The notes under the pieces were generated by a model. It made no database searches. It was not told where the DNA came from and saw only the letters and a list, made by a program, of their open reading frames with translations. A stretch of DNA of 64,000 nucleotides from Lachnospiraceae bacterium (GTDB lineage Bacteria > Bacillota > Clostridia > Lachnospirales > Lachnospiraceae), in the NCBI GenBank assembly GCA_030524525.1, contig JAUNGI010000004.1, positions 56,666 through 120,665 on the forward strand. Direction: 5' to 3'. Positions 34,485 to 43,004 of the stretch are shown piece by piece. The stretch's first letter is position 1, and every line of letters begins with the position of its first letter. A program made the position numbers and the translations under genes.

Positions 34485-35297
34485 TCAGGGTACGAGATCG
34501 TCCAAGCTGACTCTCGGGAAAAGCTCCAGCATCCCGCCCCTTGTTGCATTATAGATCTTTACGTTATGGCTGTCTGCGTATTCCTTAGCTGCCGCATAAG
34601 CCTTTATATGCATATGCAGCGGCTTATTCTCTCCGCCGTCCGTTTTCTCGTCAACATGACCGGCATAGTTGGCGTCGCAGCCCAGCAGATAAATTTCCCG
34701 AAAACCCATGTAGACGGCGAGCTGCAGCGCCGAGTACGTTACCGTGTAGCCGTCTTTTATGGCTCCGGAACAGTCTTCGGAAAATTGGATATCAGCCTTA
34801 GGCTTACGATAGCACATATTGTAGAAATGGTATGCCGTATCTAAATAGTACATATAACAGTTCGGGTGAAAGCGTCTTACGGTTTTCGGAGAAATATTGA
34901 CGTCAAACCCGTAGGTGTTTCCGGCTCCGATAAATACTTTGGAGGAACCCATATCTGCAAGCTTTTCTCGAAATCTTTTTTCCACTCTTCCGTCCTGAAG
35001 CATATAAAAGGTGGGGCGGAACGAGGTTTTATCATAGAGGTTGATAATGGAGTTCATGGAAAAGGTAATTTCGTTTTTCAAAAGCTCAAGATCTTCCAGC
35101 CGAAGACTCGGCCCCGTGGCTATGATAAAGCATCTTCTGCCCGGATAAAGATTCTTGAACCCTGCAATATCCGAGCGCTTTTTACGGAACAGCTTGGAGA
35201 CGATCCGACCGAAGCCGCACCAGATCCAAACAAAGCACCGCTTTATATAGTGGATCGGAACGTATATGATTTTTACATTTTTGAGCTGATCCCTCAT
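34485..35297 (-). CDS. DUF115 / Maf-like protein, possible CMP-sugar-acid transferase
   Basis: 270 residues. A short helical start is followed by CFIIATGPSLRLEDL, the GPSL motif of the DUF115 / MAF_flag10 family, and by EIYLLGCDANY later. Maf proteins of this family transfer nonulosonic acids from CMP donors to flagellin; others are uncharacterised. Since the locus has a KdsB-like CMP transferase, this protein is the best candidate for the matching transferase, by context. Its start overlaps the end of the Wzy-like gene by 4 bp (ATGA), and 28 bp separate it from the fusion gene. Confidence 0.8.
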   Translation of the reverse strand: MRDQLKNVKIIYVPIHYIKRCFVWIWCGFGRIVSKLFRKKRSDIAGFKNLYPGRRCFIIATGPSLRLEDLELLKNEITFSMNSIINLYDKTSFRPTFYMLQDGRVEKRFREKLADMGSSKVFIGAGNTYGFDVNISPKTVRRFHPNCYMYYLDTAYHFYNMCYRKPKADIQFSEDCSGAIKDGYTVTYSALQLAVYMGFREIYLLGCDANYAGHVDEKTDGGENKPLHMHIKAYAAAKEYADSHNVKIYNATRGGMLELFPRVSLDDLVP

Positions 35298-36553
35298 GAT
35301 CTAACCTCCCCCTGACTGCCTGTAAGTTCTGATTTTTGGATATGAGAAAAAATCAGAGTAAGAAATAGTATCGCTGACGTATAGGAGTTTGAAAACAAAT
35401 ACTGTTCAAAGAAGGACAAAAATAGCATATAAATATACACCAAAAAGAACCATCTGCCCAAGAACGTCTTGTTATTTTCCCCCGCTTTTACGATCTGATA
35501 AAAAATGCGGACAAGGATCCAAAGCATAAAGATCGAACCAAGAATGCCGGTCCGCACATAAACTCCGACATAAAACATCTCCATATAGTTCGTCCGGTAA
35601 CCGAACAAATAATTTTCGTTTTTGAAAAAACCGCCGGATAAATTGCCGAGTCCGATCCATTTTCTTCCGCTTGCGTTCAAAATATTTATGTTATCCAGAA
35701 AATGGTATCTGTTTGTCGTTGCCAGAAATTCTTCCATGGTCAGACCGTTTCTTTTCAGATAAATCAACAGTCCGATTACAGCAAGCGCCGCAATTCCAAA
35801 AAGCACCTTTACGGTTTTTTGTATTCCGTAACGCCGGTTTGCAAGAAACAAGCCGTAGACCGACAGCATCAGCAGCGCCGCAATTAGAGTGCCTCTGGAG
35901 TTGTTGGCAATGATAATTATAAACATAATAAGATCGCCCAAGATCACAAGCAGCTTTTTCCAAGTCAGTCCGGTCGAGCGTCGCAAGGAATTTGACATAA
36001 GCGAAAGCAGGATCACCGACATCGCCAGCTCGGCGGCGAGATTGTTGGCGTTAAACCCAAAGGGAGTCCTGCTTCTGGGGCTCTCCGAGTTTCCCCAGAA
36101 GTTTGCAAGCGTTCCGGGGAGATCGATTTCTCTTATATGGAGCACAAATAGAACAAGCATGAAGCACAGAAGTCCGATATAGGTATAGCGGATGGCTTCC
36201 TGAATGCAGTCCAGCTCTGAAATCCACATATAGGAAATAAAAACAAACGCCAGCATCAAACCGGTTCGATACATCAAATATCGGGGATCTGCCGCGTTTA
36301 CGTTGGGAGCGACGAGGATCGCGCCCCATATAAAGTAATATACTATCAGCGCTAAAAGGATCTGAAAGGCTTTCGTCTTCAGCCCCCGGAGCTTTCCGTT
36401 ATTGCGTCCCAGCAGCAAAATGCCGAAGAGGATGCAATACGCACTGTAAATGTACGAAGGATAATTTCCCGTAAATGACAGTGCGTCCATGGCTTTTGCT
36501 AATATAGCGACCGTAAACGAGAGCAAAAACAATTTTTTTAATGAAATGGTCAC
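35294..36553 (-). CDS. O-antigen polymerase/ligase-like membrane protein (Wzy type)
   Basis: 419 residues with about 11 membrane helices and a larger outside loop near 285-340 (TTNRYHFLDNINILNASGRKW), followed by the NYMEMFYVGVYVRTGILGSIF stretch, as in Wzy/WaaL proteins. The NNSRGTLIAALLML helix is also typical. It should join repeat units outside the membrane. It overlaps the DUF115 gene by 4 bp. Confidence 0.85.
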   Translation of the reverse strand: MTISLKKLFLLSFTVAILAKAMDALSFTGNYPSYIYSAYCILFGILLLGRNNGKLRGLKTKAFQILLALIVYYFIWGAILVAPNVNAADPRYLMYRTGLMLAFVFISYMWISELDCIQEAIRYTYIGLLCFMLVLFVLHIREIDLPGTLANFWGNSESPRSRTPFGFNANNLAAELAMSVILLSLMSNSLRRSTGLTWKKLLVILGDLIMFIIIIANNSRGTLIAALLMLSVYGLFLANRRYGIQKTVKVLFGIAALAVIGLLIYLKRNGLTMEEFLATTNRYHFLDNINILNASGRKWIGLGNLSGGFFKNENYLFGYRTNYMEMFYVGVYVRTGILGSIFMLWILVRIFYQIVKAGENNKTFLGRWFFLVYIYMLFLSFFEQYLFSNSYTSAILFLTLIFSHIQKSELTGSQGEVRS

Positions 36554-36599
36554 CTGTTGATCTCCCCTTTATCCTTGTCAACGGCATATCTTCGGTTCT

Positions 36600-37688
36600 T
36601 TACAAAGACAAATACCATTCGCATATTTTGGGAGGACAGGTTTGACGCCGGTATCCTCCGCTTCGGTAAGTATATACCTGAGCCAGCAAAAAATAAAGCT
36701 TATACTTCATTTTGGGAACAGCCGGTATGCGATATTTCTCGGCAATCAGTTTCTGCACTGCGGCGGGATAACGGTGATAGGTGCCGCAAAGGATCACATC
36801 CTTTTGCCGCTGCAGCTTCTCGCAGCGAGCCGCGCCCTCCAGCAGGCAGTCGTATCTCGCCCGGAAAAAATCGTACTGCACCTCCGGTCTGTTTGACGCG
36901 CTGTTCGACGTCATGTAAACAGAGAGAAACTTGTCATACAAATAAACATTATAATTCTCCATAAAGTTCACGAAAAAGACGTAGTCGAAGCCATACGGAT
37001 AGGAGGGATCAAAGCCGCCGGAACGGAGCAGGCTTTCCCGCCGGAACAGCATTCCGCAAGTGGGACCGCCGGCATAATATTGATAGGCGGTGACCAAGGT
37101 ATCGTAGGTACGGATGCGCTGGAACCTCTCGAAGTCCTTTCCAAGGCGCAGCGCATGACACAGCGCCCACTTCCGCTTCATATTCCGGATCGCCTTTTTC
37201 CCGAATTTGGAAGTGGAGTCATTGTTTTCCATGTAAAAGTAACGATTCGGTATCAGACAGTCGATTCGGGACAGCTCTCCGGACTGATGGAGCGTCCGGA
37301 TCTCCTCCAGATAATCGGGCAAAAGAACGTCGTCGTCCTGAATATACGCAATATATTCTCCGGCTGCCAGCGTCGCGCAGCGATTCATATTTCCGCACAT
37401 TCCAAGGTTGCTCTGATTGACGTACACCTTGAAAACTCGGGGATCGAGCTCCAGCTCCAGCAAGGCAGGATCAAAGTCCGGATCGTTGGAAACGATTACG
37501 ACCTCGTAAAAAAAGCTCTGCGGCTGAATCTGGCTTAGGATCGCTCTCAGATTTTTTCTCAATAAATCAATTCTTTTGTAAGTTGGAATGACAATGCTTA
37601 AAATCGGCGGATCGGGATTTTTTCCTCCGAAAATCAATTCACTCTTTATTCGGCTGTTTATCTCGAAAAAATTCGTTTCTGAATCCAT
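36600..37688 (-). CDS. Family 2 glycosyltransferase
   Basis: 362 residues with a GT-A fold: LSIVIPTYKRIDLLRKNL start, VVIVSNDPD, and the DDD metal-binding motif in YIAYIQDDDVLLPDYL. A second active region is near GGPTCGMLFRRESLL...GFD. It uses an NDP-sugar to extend the lipid-linked repeat unit; donor and linkage cannot be read from sequence. Its ATG shares one base with the stop of the RfbC-like gene (TAATG), so the two are coupled. Confidence 0.92.
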   Translation of the reverse strand: MDSETNFFEINSRIKSELIFGGKNPDPPILSIVIPTYKRIDLLRKNLRAILSQIQPQSFFYEVVIVSNDPDFDPALLELELDPRVFKVYVNQSNLGMCGNMNRCATLAAGEYIAYIQDDDVLLPDYLEEIRTLHQSGELSRIDCLIPNRYFYMENNDSTSKFGKKAIRNMKRKWALCHALRLGKDFERFQRIRTYDTLVTAYQYYAGGPTCGMLFRRESLLRSGGFDPSYPYGFDYVFFVNFMENYNVYLYDKFLSVYMTSNSASNRPEVQYDFFRARYDCLLEGAARCEKLQRQKDVILCGTYHRYPAAVQKLIAEKYRIPAVPKMKYKLYFLLAQVYTYRSGGYRRQTCPPKICEWYLSL

Positions 37689-38266
37689 TAAAACGTCCCC
37701 TTGATTTTTGCCGCGTATTCTTTGAAGCTCATTAAGTGCAGATCTTTTTCACTGATAATAAGATTTTTTTCTCCGCCGATGGCTTCGAAGGGCCAATCAA
37801 TGCCGATATCCGGGTCGTTGTAGGCGATGCCGGAATCGCCTTCTCCGTAGAAAACCTCGGCGCATTTGTAGCTGACGACGGAATCTTCAAGCACAAGATA
37901 GCCGTGCCCGAAATATTCCGGCACCAGCAGGCTGGTTGTGTTTTCCCCGGTCAAATGGAAGCCTCTCCATTGTCCATAGGTCGGAGAATCCGGCCGCAGA
38001 TCCACAATAACGTCGTATACATGACCGGTAATGCAGCGAACGAGCTTCGCCTGCTGCTTTCCCAACTGAAAGTGGGTCGCGCGGATCACGCCTTTTTTGG
38101 AAACGGTGTAAAAGACTTCTTTCAGATCGTGTTCGATCCCGTTTGCGCGAAAGGTGTCTACGTTATAGTCCTTGATAAATCCGCCGCGATTGTCGGTTGC
38201 ATAAAAGGGCTTGATACAATAGGCGCCCTTGAGGTCAAGCTCCTGAAACTCGAATTTCTGAACCAT
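37688..38266 (-). CDS. RfbC-like sugar 3,5-epimerase for the CDP-sugar branch
   Basis: 192 residues, a cupin of the RmlC family (KGAYCIKPFYATDNRGGFIKDYN; THFQLGKQQAKLVRCITGHVYDVIVDLR). It differs clearly from the second RmlC homologue at 45114-45716, and it lies with rfbF, rfbG and the reductase. That suggests it acts on a CDP-4-keto-6-deoxy sugar, while the other acts on dTDP-sugar. The His of the VIRATHFQ motif (the usual catalytic-base region) is present. The substrate assignment is inference from gene order. Confidence 0.82.
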   Translation of the reverse strand: MVQKFEFQELDLKGAYCIKPFYATDNRGGFIKDYNVDTFRANGIEHDLKEVFYTVSKKGVIRATHFQLGKQQAKLVRCITGHVYDVIVDLRPDSPTYGQWRGFHLTGENTTSLLVPEYFGHGYLVLEDSVVSYKCAEVFYGEGDSGIAYNDPDIGIDWPFEAIGGEKNLIISEKDLHLMSFKEYAAKIKGTF

Positions 38267-38281
38267 GGTACGTTCCTCCTG

Positions 38282-39193
38282 TCATACGGTTTTTAACCAT
38301 TCCATTGTTCGGCGGGTTCCCTCTGCAAAGCTGACCTCCGCCTGAAAGCCGGTATCGTTTTTGGTATCGGTCGTATCAAACGTACTCAGCGGCATATTCG
38401 TTCCCGTAAAAGGGACGTCGCCGAACAAAGGCACTGCGTCCGGCGCGAGGGCCTGCTGCATTTCCAGAATAAACTCCTTCAGCGGCCGCGCGTTGGAGCT
38501 GCCGATCATATACTCGCAGAAGGGCTTGCCGTTTTTGGCGATCAGATAAAATGCGTTTGCCACGTCGGTAACATAGACAAAGTCGTAATTCTGCGTCGCG
38601 GCGGTAAATTGGAGCGGTTCTCCGTTCAGGATCTTTCGGATCGTCGTATTCACAAAGCGCGGAGACAGCTCGCCTACGCCGTAGGCGTTTGTGATCATAG
38701 GCCACAGCAGGTCAATCCCGATGTCTGCGGCGACCGATTTACACAGGCAATGAGCAATGTGCTTGCCCATGCCGTAAATATAGCCCATGCCCGGACGCGT
38801 TCCCTGCGCGTGGACTGCCGCCTCTACCTCGTACTCCATAATGCTTCCGGCGCATACAAAGCGGGCGCAGCCAAGCTTTTGGGCGGTTTTCAGGCACTCC
38901 ACCGTGTTTAACGCATTCTGCATTTGAAGGGAATAATCCGTCCGGGCAGAGCCTGCGGAGCCTGCCCAAGCAAAATGCAGAAAAGTGTCGTAAACGCCCT
39001 GAGGAATGTTTTCCAGCATGGCGGAGGGATCGGAAATATCGCACTGCATATAGGTCAGACGGGGATGGGCTTCCAGTCTGTGCGGCGCGGCGCCCATATC
39101 TAAGGCGAGAACCGTGACGCCCTCTTCAAGAAATTTTTTCACCGTATTGCTTCCGACAAAGCCGTCGGCTCCGCTGATAATGACTTTCTGCAT
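38282..39193 (-). CDS. NAD-dependent epimerase/reductase (extended SDR)
   Basis: 303 residues. The Rossmann motif GADGFVGSNTV starts the protein, Ser is in CAGSIMEYE, and the YxxxK active pair is in IYGMGKHIAHCL. With rfbF, rfbG and an epimerase beside it, it is the likely 4-reductase that finishes a CDP-6-deoxyhexose. Its true sugar is unknown. It sits 15 bp from the RfbC-like gene. Confidence 0.87.
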   Translation of the reverse strand: MQKVIISGADGFVGSNTVKKFLEEGVTVLALDMGAAPHRLEAHPRLTYMQCDISDPSAMLENIPQGVYDTFLHFAWAGSAGSARTDYSLQMQNALNTVECLKTAQKLGCARFVCAGSIMEYEVEAAVHAQGTRPGMGYIYGMGKHIAHCLCKSVAADIGIDLLWPMITNAYGVGELSPRFVNTTIRKILNGEPLQFTAATQNYDFVYVTDVANAFYLIAKNGKPFCEYMIGSSNARPLKEFILEMQQALAPDAVPLFGDVPFTGTNMPLSTFDTTDTKNDTGFQAEVSFAEGTRRTMEWLKTV

Positions 39194-39212
39194 ATTTTTT
39201 TCTCCTTGTGAT

Positions 39213-40286
39213 CTATGCGCTTAGAAATTCTTGGATCTGCCGATCCATGCAGGCTCTTACGTCGCCGCCCGCAACCCAGCATTTGCTCCATTCGACCACC
39301 TTTTCCATCGCCTTATCCAGATCCCAGCGCGGCTTCCAGCCAAACGTCGTTTTCAATTTTGAGCAGTCGAGCTTTAGGAAATTGGCCTCGTGAGGGCCTC
39401 CGTCGCAGCGATTGACCCATTTCATCCCCGCTCCCCAGTGCTTGACAAACAGATCGACCAAAGCGCCCGTTTGAAAACAATCCCGGTCGTCGGGACCGAC
39501 GTTATAATATCCCGCATAGTTCGAATCCCGGTTTTCCGCAGCGTCCCGGTACTGCATCGCGGCGATCATCAAATAAGCGTACAGGGGCTCCAGAACATGC
39601 TGATACGGTCGGGTGGAAAACGGATTGCGCACCACGATGTCTTCCTTCCGGACGGCGGCCCGAACGCAATCCGGAACGATCCGGTCGTTGGCAAAGTCGC
39701 CGCCGCCGATCACATTGCCGGCGCGAGCGGTCGAAACGGCAACGCTGCCGTCATGGAAAAAGCTGTTTTTATAGCTGTGCGTTACCAGCTCGGAGCAGGA
39801 CTTGGAGTTGGAGTACGGATCGTAGCCGTCCAGCTCCTCGTTCTCGCGGTAGCCCCACGCCCATTCCCGGTTCCGGTATACCTTGTCCGTGGTAACGTTC
39901 AGGAAGGACTTTACGCAGGTACTGTTTCGGACGCATTCCAGAATATTCACGGTGCCCATGACGTTGGTCTCATAGGTATATGCGGGGGCTTGATAGCTGT
40001 CCCGCACGATCGGCTGGGCAGCCAGATGCAGCACGATCTCCGGCTGCGCCTCGTCAAACGCTTTTTTCAAGGCCGCATAATCCCGGATGTCTCCGATCAC
40101 GGAAGTAACGTCCCGTGCGATGTCCGCGATCTCAAAAAGCGACGGGCTGGTGGGCGGCTCCAACGAATAGCCGGTAACGATTGCGCCGGCGTTGGAAAGC
40201 ATTTTGCACAGCCACGCCCCCTTAAAGCCGGTATGACCGGTTACAAAAACCCGTTTCTCTTTGTAGAAATTCAAATCAAATTGCAC
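39213..40286 (-). CDS. rfbG: CDP-glucose 4,6-dehydratase
   Basis: 357 residues from a GTG start at 40286, chosen because GGGAGG lies eight bases upstream; the longer frame reaches into rfbF. The SDR features are VTGHTGFKGAWL (NAD binding), a Thr in NVTTDKVYRN, and YSNSKSCSELV as the YxxxK-type region. RfbG removes water from CDP-glucose to give CDP-4-keto-6-deoxyglucose. It follows rfbF by 17 bp. Confidence 0.95.
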   Translation of the reverse strand: MQFDLNFYKEKRVFVTGHTGFKGAWLCKMLSNAGAIVTGYSLEPPTSPSLFEIADIARDVTSVIGDIRDYAALKKAFDEAQPEIVLHLAAQPIVRDSYQAPAYTYETNVMGTVNILECVRNSTCVKSFLNVTTDKVYRNREWAWGYRENEELDGYDPYSNSKSCSELVTHSYKNSFFHDGSVAVSTARAGNVIGGGDFANDRIVPDCVRAAVRKEDIVVRNPFSTRPYQHVLEPLYAYLMIAAMQYRDAAENRDSNYAGYYNVGPDDRDCFQTGALVDLFVKHWGAGMKWVNRCDGGPHEANFLKLDCSKLKTTFGWKPRWDLDKAMEKVVEWSKCWVAGGDVRACMDRQIQEFLSA

Positions 40287-40303
40287 TTTTGCAGCCTCCC
40301 AAT

Positions 40304-41080
40304 TCAATTCCACAGCTTCCAAGGAGCTTGACCATTTTCCCAGAGCCGTTCTAATTGCTGCTTTTCTCTCAGCGTATCCATGCACTGCCAGTAGCCTTTA
40401 TGCACATAGCCCACAAGCTGCTGCTCCGCGACCAATTTTGCAAGAGGACCTTTCTCAAAAACCGTTGCGTCGCCTTCAATATAATCGAACAGTTCCGGCT
40501 CAAAGACCATGAAACCGATGTTGATCAGGTCGCCGTCCAGATCCGACTTTTCCCGAAACGCGGCGATCGTTCCGTCCCTTCCGACCTCAACGACGCCTTT
40601 GTTCTGACCGAAATTGTACATTGACATCGTGCCGATCTTCCCATGCGCTTTATGGAATTGCAGCAGCTCCGGAATGTTGATATCTCCCACGGCATCTCCG
40701 TATGTCAGCATGAAAGGCTCGCCTTCCACATATTCCCGAATCCTTTTTACGCGTCCGCCGGTCTGCGTGTTCAGACCGGTATCGACGACGGTGACCTTCC
40801 AAGGCTCCGCATGCTTGTTATGAACAAGGATCCGGTTCCCGCTTGTAAAGTCGAAGGTTATGTCGGAGGTATGCAGGAAATAGTCGGAAAACCATTCCTT
40901 GATCACATGCTGCTTGTAGCCTGCGCAGATGATAAATTCATGAAAGCCGTAGTACGAATATACCTTCATGATATGCCAAAGGATCGGCATTTCGCCGATT
41001 TCGATCATCGGCTTGGGCTTGAATTGCGATTCCTCGGAAATTCGGGTGCCGTAGCCGCCCGCTAAAATTACCACCTTCAT
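40304..41080 (-). CDS. rfbF: Glucose-1-phosphate cytidylyltransferase
   Basis: 258 residues, the normal size. LAGGYGTRISEESQFKPKPM is the nucleotide-binding start, split here from the rest (WHIMKVYSYYG; FMLTYGDAVGD). RfbF makes CDP-glucose from CTP and glucose-1-phosphate. It overlaps the upstream capsule-transferase gene by 4 bp (ATGA). Confidence 0.96.
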   Translation of the reverse strand: MKVVILAGGYGTRISEESQFKPKPMIEIGEMPILWHIMKVYSYYGFHEFIICAGYKQHVIKEWFSDYFLHTSDITFDFTSGNRILVHNKHAEPWKVTVVDTGLNTQTGGRVKRIREYVEGEPFMLTYGDAVGDINIPELLQFHKAHGKIGTMSMYNFGQNKGVVEVGRDGTIAAFREKSDLDGDLINIGFMVFEPELFDYIEGDATVFEKGPLAKLVAEQQLVGYVHKGYWQCMDTLREKQQLERLWENGQAPWKLWN

Positions 41081-42027
41081 AGTTCGTTCCTCTCCTGTTT
41101 TCCAAACAGTACGTCGTAATAGGTGCCCGGTATGTTCTCCTGCTCCTGCTGAAATTTATAGCTCAATTTGTGGAACGGCGTCTGTGCCTGAATGCTTTGC
41201 CATATGTTTTCGTCGTACTGCTCGAACAGCCGAAGATACAAAATGTGCGGAGCGGCATTGTCCATGGGAACGATTTTTTGCAGCTCCATGGGATACGCGT
41301 TCAATGTCATGGTCATAAAGTAATGAAGCAGAAAGTAATCAAATAGCTTTTTCTCTTTTTTCCAGTACGTCCACAATAAATTTTTCGTTTCGGTCAGGAT
41401 AGGGTCGTTCGACTTGGCCCATATCATCCAGCTTGAAATCCGGTTTATGTGCCCCGTATAGCCGGGTTTCAAAACCTGATGCAGAAACAAATCTGTTTTT
41501 TCAATATATGCCGAAAGCGTGCCCGTACAATAGACGGTAGCGTCCAACCATAAACCGCCATGTCGTGTCAACAGTTCGATCCTTAGTAAATCGGAAAAAT
41601 GGGTATTTGAGATCACACCGGATTTCCACTTTTCAAGAATGTATTCCGGAAACTCGGTGTATTCGTGCAGGTTATTTGCAGTCACGACTACGATATTCCA
41701 GTCAGAGAAATTCTCTTTTACCGATTCATAACATTTTTTTACCAGATCCGGGGCATTTTCAATGCCTTGCAGCCAGCTTAGCCATACGATTCGATGAAAG
41801 CTGCCCTCTGTGGTTGGATTTATTTCTCCAATATAGCGACCATATCTTTTCTTTAATTTGTTGTAGATCTTGAACTGTGCGCTTAGGTTGACTAACTCCA
41901 ACGCCTTATGGGACTTACCTAACAAAAGGATCTCTCCGCAAACAGTTCCCAGAACACCTTCTCTTGCAAAATCTTTGACTTTTTGGACTCCCCCGACCTT
42001 CTGGAAATCTGCCTTGAAATCACTCAT
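41077..42027 (-). CDS. Capsular polysaccharide synthesis glycosyltransferase (Caps_synth / GT32-like)
   Basis: 316 residues from the ATG at 42027; a longer frame would overlap the upstream acetyltransferase by 91 bp. IVWLSWLQGIENAPDLVKKC and the SDLLRIELLTRHGGLWLDATVYC stretch, with its DxD-like region, are typical of Caps_synth proteins related to GT32 sugar transferases. It should act in the cytoplasm on the lipid-linked repeat. An AGGGG lies eight bases before the start. The donor is unknown. Confidence 0.85.
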   Translation of the reverse strand: MSDFKADFQKVGGVQKVKDFAREGVLGTVCGEILLLGKSHKALELVNLSAQFKIYNKLKKRYGRYIGEINPTTEGSFHRIVWLSWLQGIENAPDLVKKCYESVKENFSDWNIVVVTANNLHEYTEFPEYILEKWKSGVISNTHFSDLLRIELLTRHGGLWLDATVYCTGTLSAYIEKTDLFLHQVLKPGYTGHINRISSWMIWAKSNDPILTETKNLLWTYWKKEKKLFDYFLLHYFMTMTLNAYPMELQKIVPMDNAAPHILYLRLFEQYDENIWQSIQAQTPFHKLSYKFQQEQENIPGTYYDVLFGKQERNEL

Positions 42028-42049
42028 ACAACGATCCCCTATCCTAAAT

Positions 42050-42559
42050 TTACATCTCTCGGCTTTTTTCTCGGATAACGTTTGTTCCAATAACCGTACA
42101 ATTATCAGGAATATCTTTGGTAACGATTGCACCAGCCGCAATGGTCACATTGTTTCCAATAGCAACAGGACCGATAATAATGCAATCTGCACCAAGCATA
42201 CAGTTATTTCCGATTTTGGGATGCCGTCTTACTCCTCGTTTTACCAATTCCTCGTCGCCTTCTACTTTGGCAATCAATTTTGCTCCCGGAAAGACTCTGC
42301 AGTTATCTCCGATCTCCGAGGTCTGACCGATAACAATATCCTGAGCATGCGAAATATAAAAGTTCTCCCCAAGCTGAATACGCGGGTTGATGCTGCAACC
42401 GTACTTTTTGCGGATTCGGTTATACAAAAACATGGAACGTACTTGCTTCGGGAGTCTGTTGCTGTTCCAAAGTCGAATGGACTTGATGATTTTTCGTTCT
42501 GCCGCCCGATCATACTCAAACAAGCGGTCCCAAAGTCCCCGTAGTTTTTTAATATCCAT
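42050..42559 (-). CDS. Hexapeptide-repeat acetyltransferase (CysE-like)
   Basis: 169 residues. A helical N-terminus leads to left-handed beta-helix repeats (IGDNCRVFPGAKL; IGNNCMLGADCIIIGPVAIGNN split by short loops), ending in GTNVIREKS. It looks like serine acetyltransferase, but in a polysaccharide locus it more likely O-acetylates a sugar or alditol. The ATG at 42559 is chosen because AAAGGTGG is nine bases upstream; another ATG nine bases earlier sits directly on that sequence. Confidence 0.85.
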   Translation of the reverse strand: MDIKKLRGLWDRLFEYDRAAERKIIKSIRLWNSNRLPKQVRSMFLYNRIRKKYGCSINPRIQLGENFYISHAQDIVIGQTSEIGDNCRVFPGAKLIAKVEGDEELVKRGVRRHPKIGNNCMLGADCIIIGPVAIGNNVTIAAGAIVTKDIPDNCTVIGTNVIREKSREM

Positions 42560-42560
42560 T

Positions 42561-42989
42561 TTACCCATCCACCTTTGCGTCTTTAACATTCCGAAGCATG
42601 GTTGAGGTAACTCCATCCGTATGCGGTAAAAAAACAACGTCCACACCAATTTCCTGCATTTCTTGCTTGGTGGCTTCCCATCTGGGGTTCCCCTTCCAGT
42701 CGCTTCCAATGAAAATTGCATCAAAGCCGATTTTGTCATGCTGTTCTCGCTTATCTAAGGTTTCGGCCAAGACGACTTCGTCCACCGCTTTGATATTGCG
42801 GACGATTTCCATGCGGTCGTTCTCGTTGATAATAGGTGTTTTGCTTTTGTAGCTTTGAACCAAAACATCAGAGTTAATTCCTACTACCAGATAATCACAC
42901 ATTTCCTTTGCACGGTTCAAAATGTTCAGATGACCGATATGAAACATATCATAGACGCCTTGTGTATAGCCTTTTTTGTATTTTTTCAT
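42561..42989 (-). CDS. Glycerol-3-phosphate cytidylyltransferase-like (TagD/GCT family)
   Basis: 142 residues. GVYDMFHIGHLNIL carries the HxGH motif, and TSTMLRN near the end corresponds to the RTxGISTT-type region. TagD makes CDP-glycerol from CTP and glycerol-3-phosphate. Followed upstream by LicD, it suggests that a phosphoglycerol or similar phosphoalditol is added to the polymer. Ethanolamine- or other phosphate cytidylyltransferase activity is possible. Confidence 0.88.
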   Translation of the reverse strand: MKKYKKGYTQGVYDMFHIGHLNILNRAKEMCDYLVVGINSDVLVQSYKSKTPIINENDRMEIVRNIKAVDEVVLAETLDKREQHDKIGFDAIFIGSDWKGNPRWEATKQEMQEIGVDVVFLPHTDGVTSTMLRNVKDAKVDG

Positions 42990-43004
42990 AGCATGCTTCC
43001 TTAT

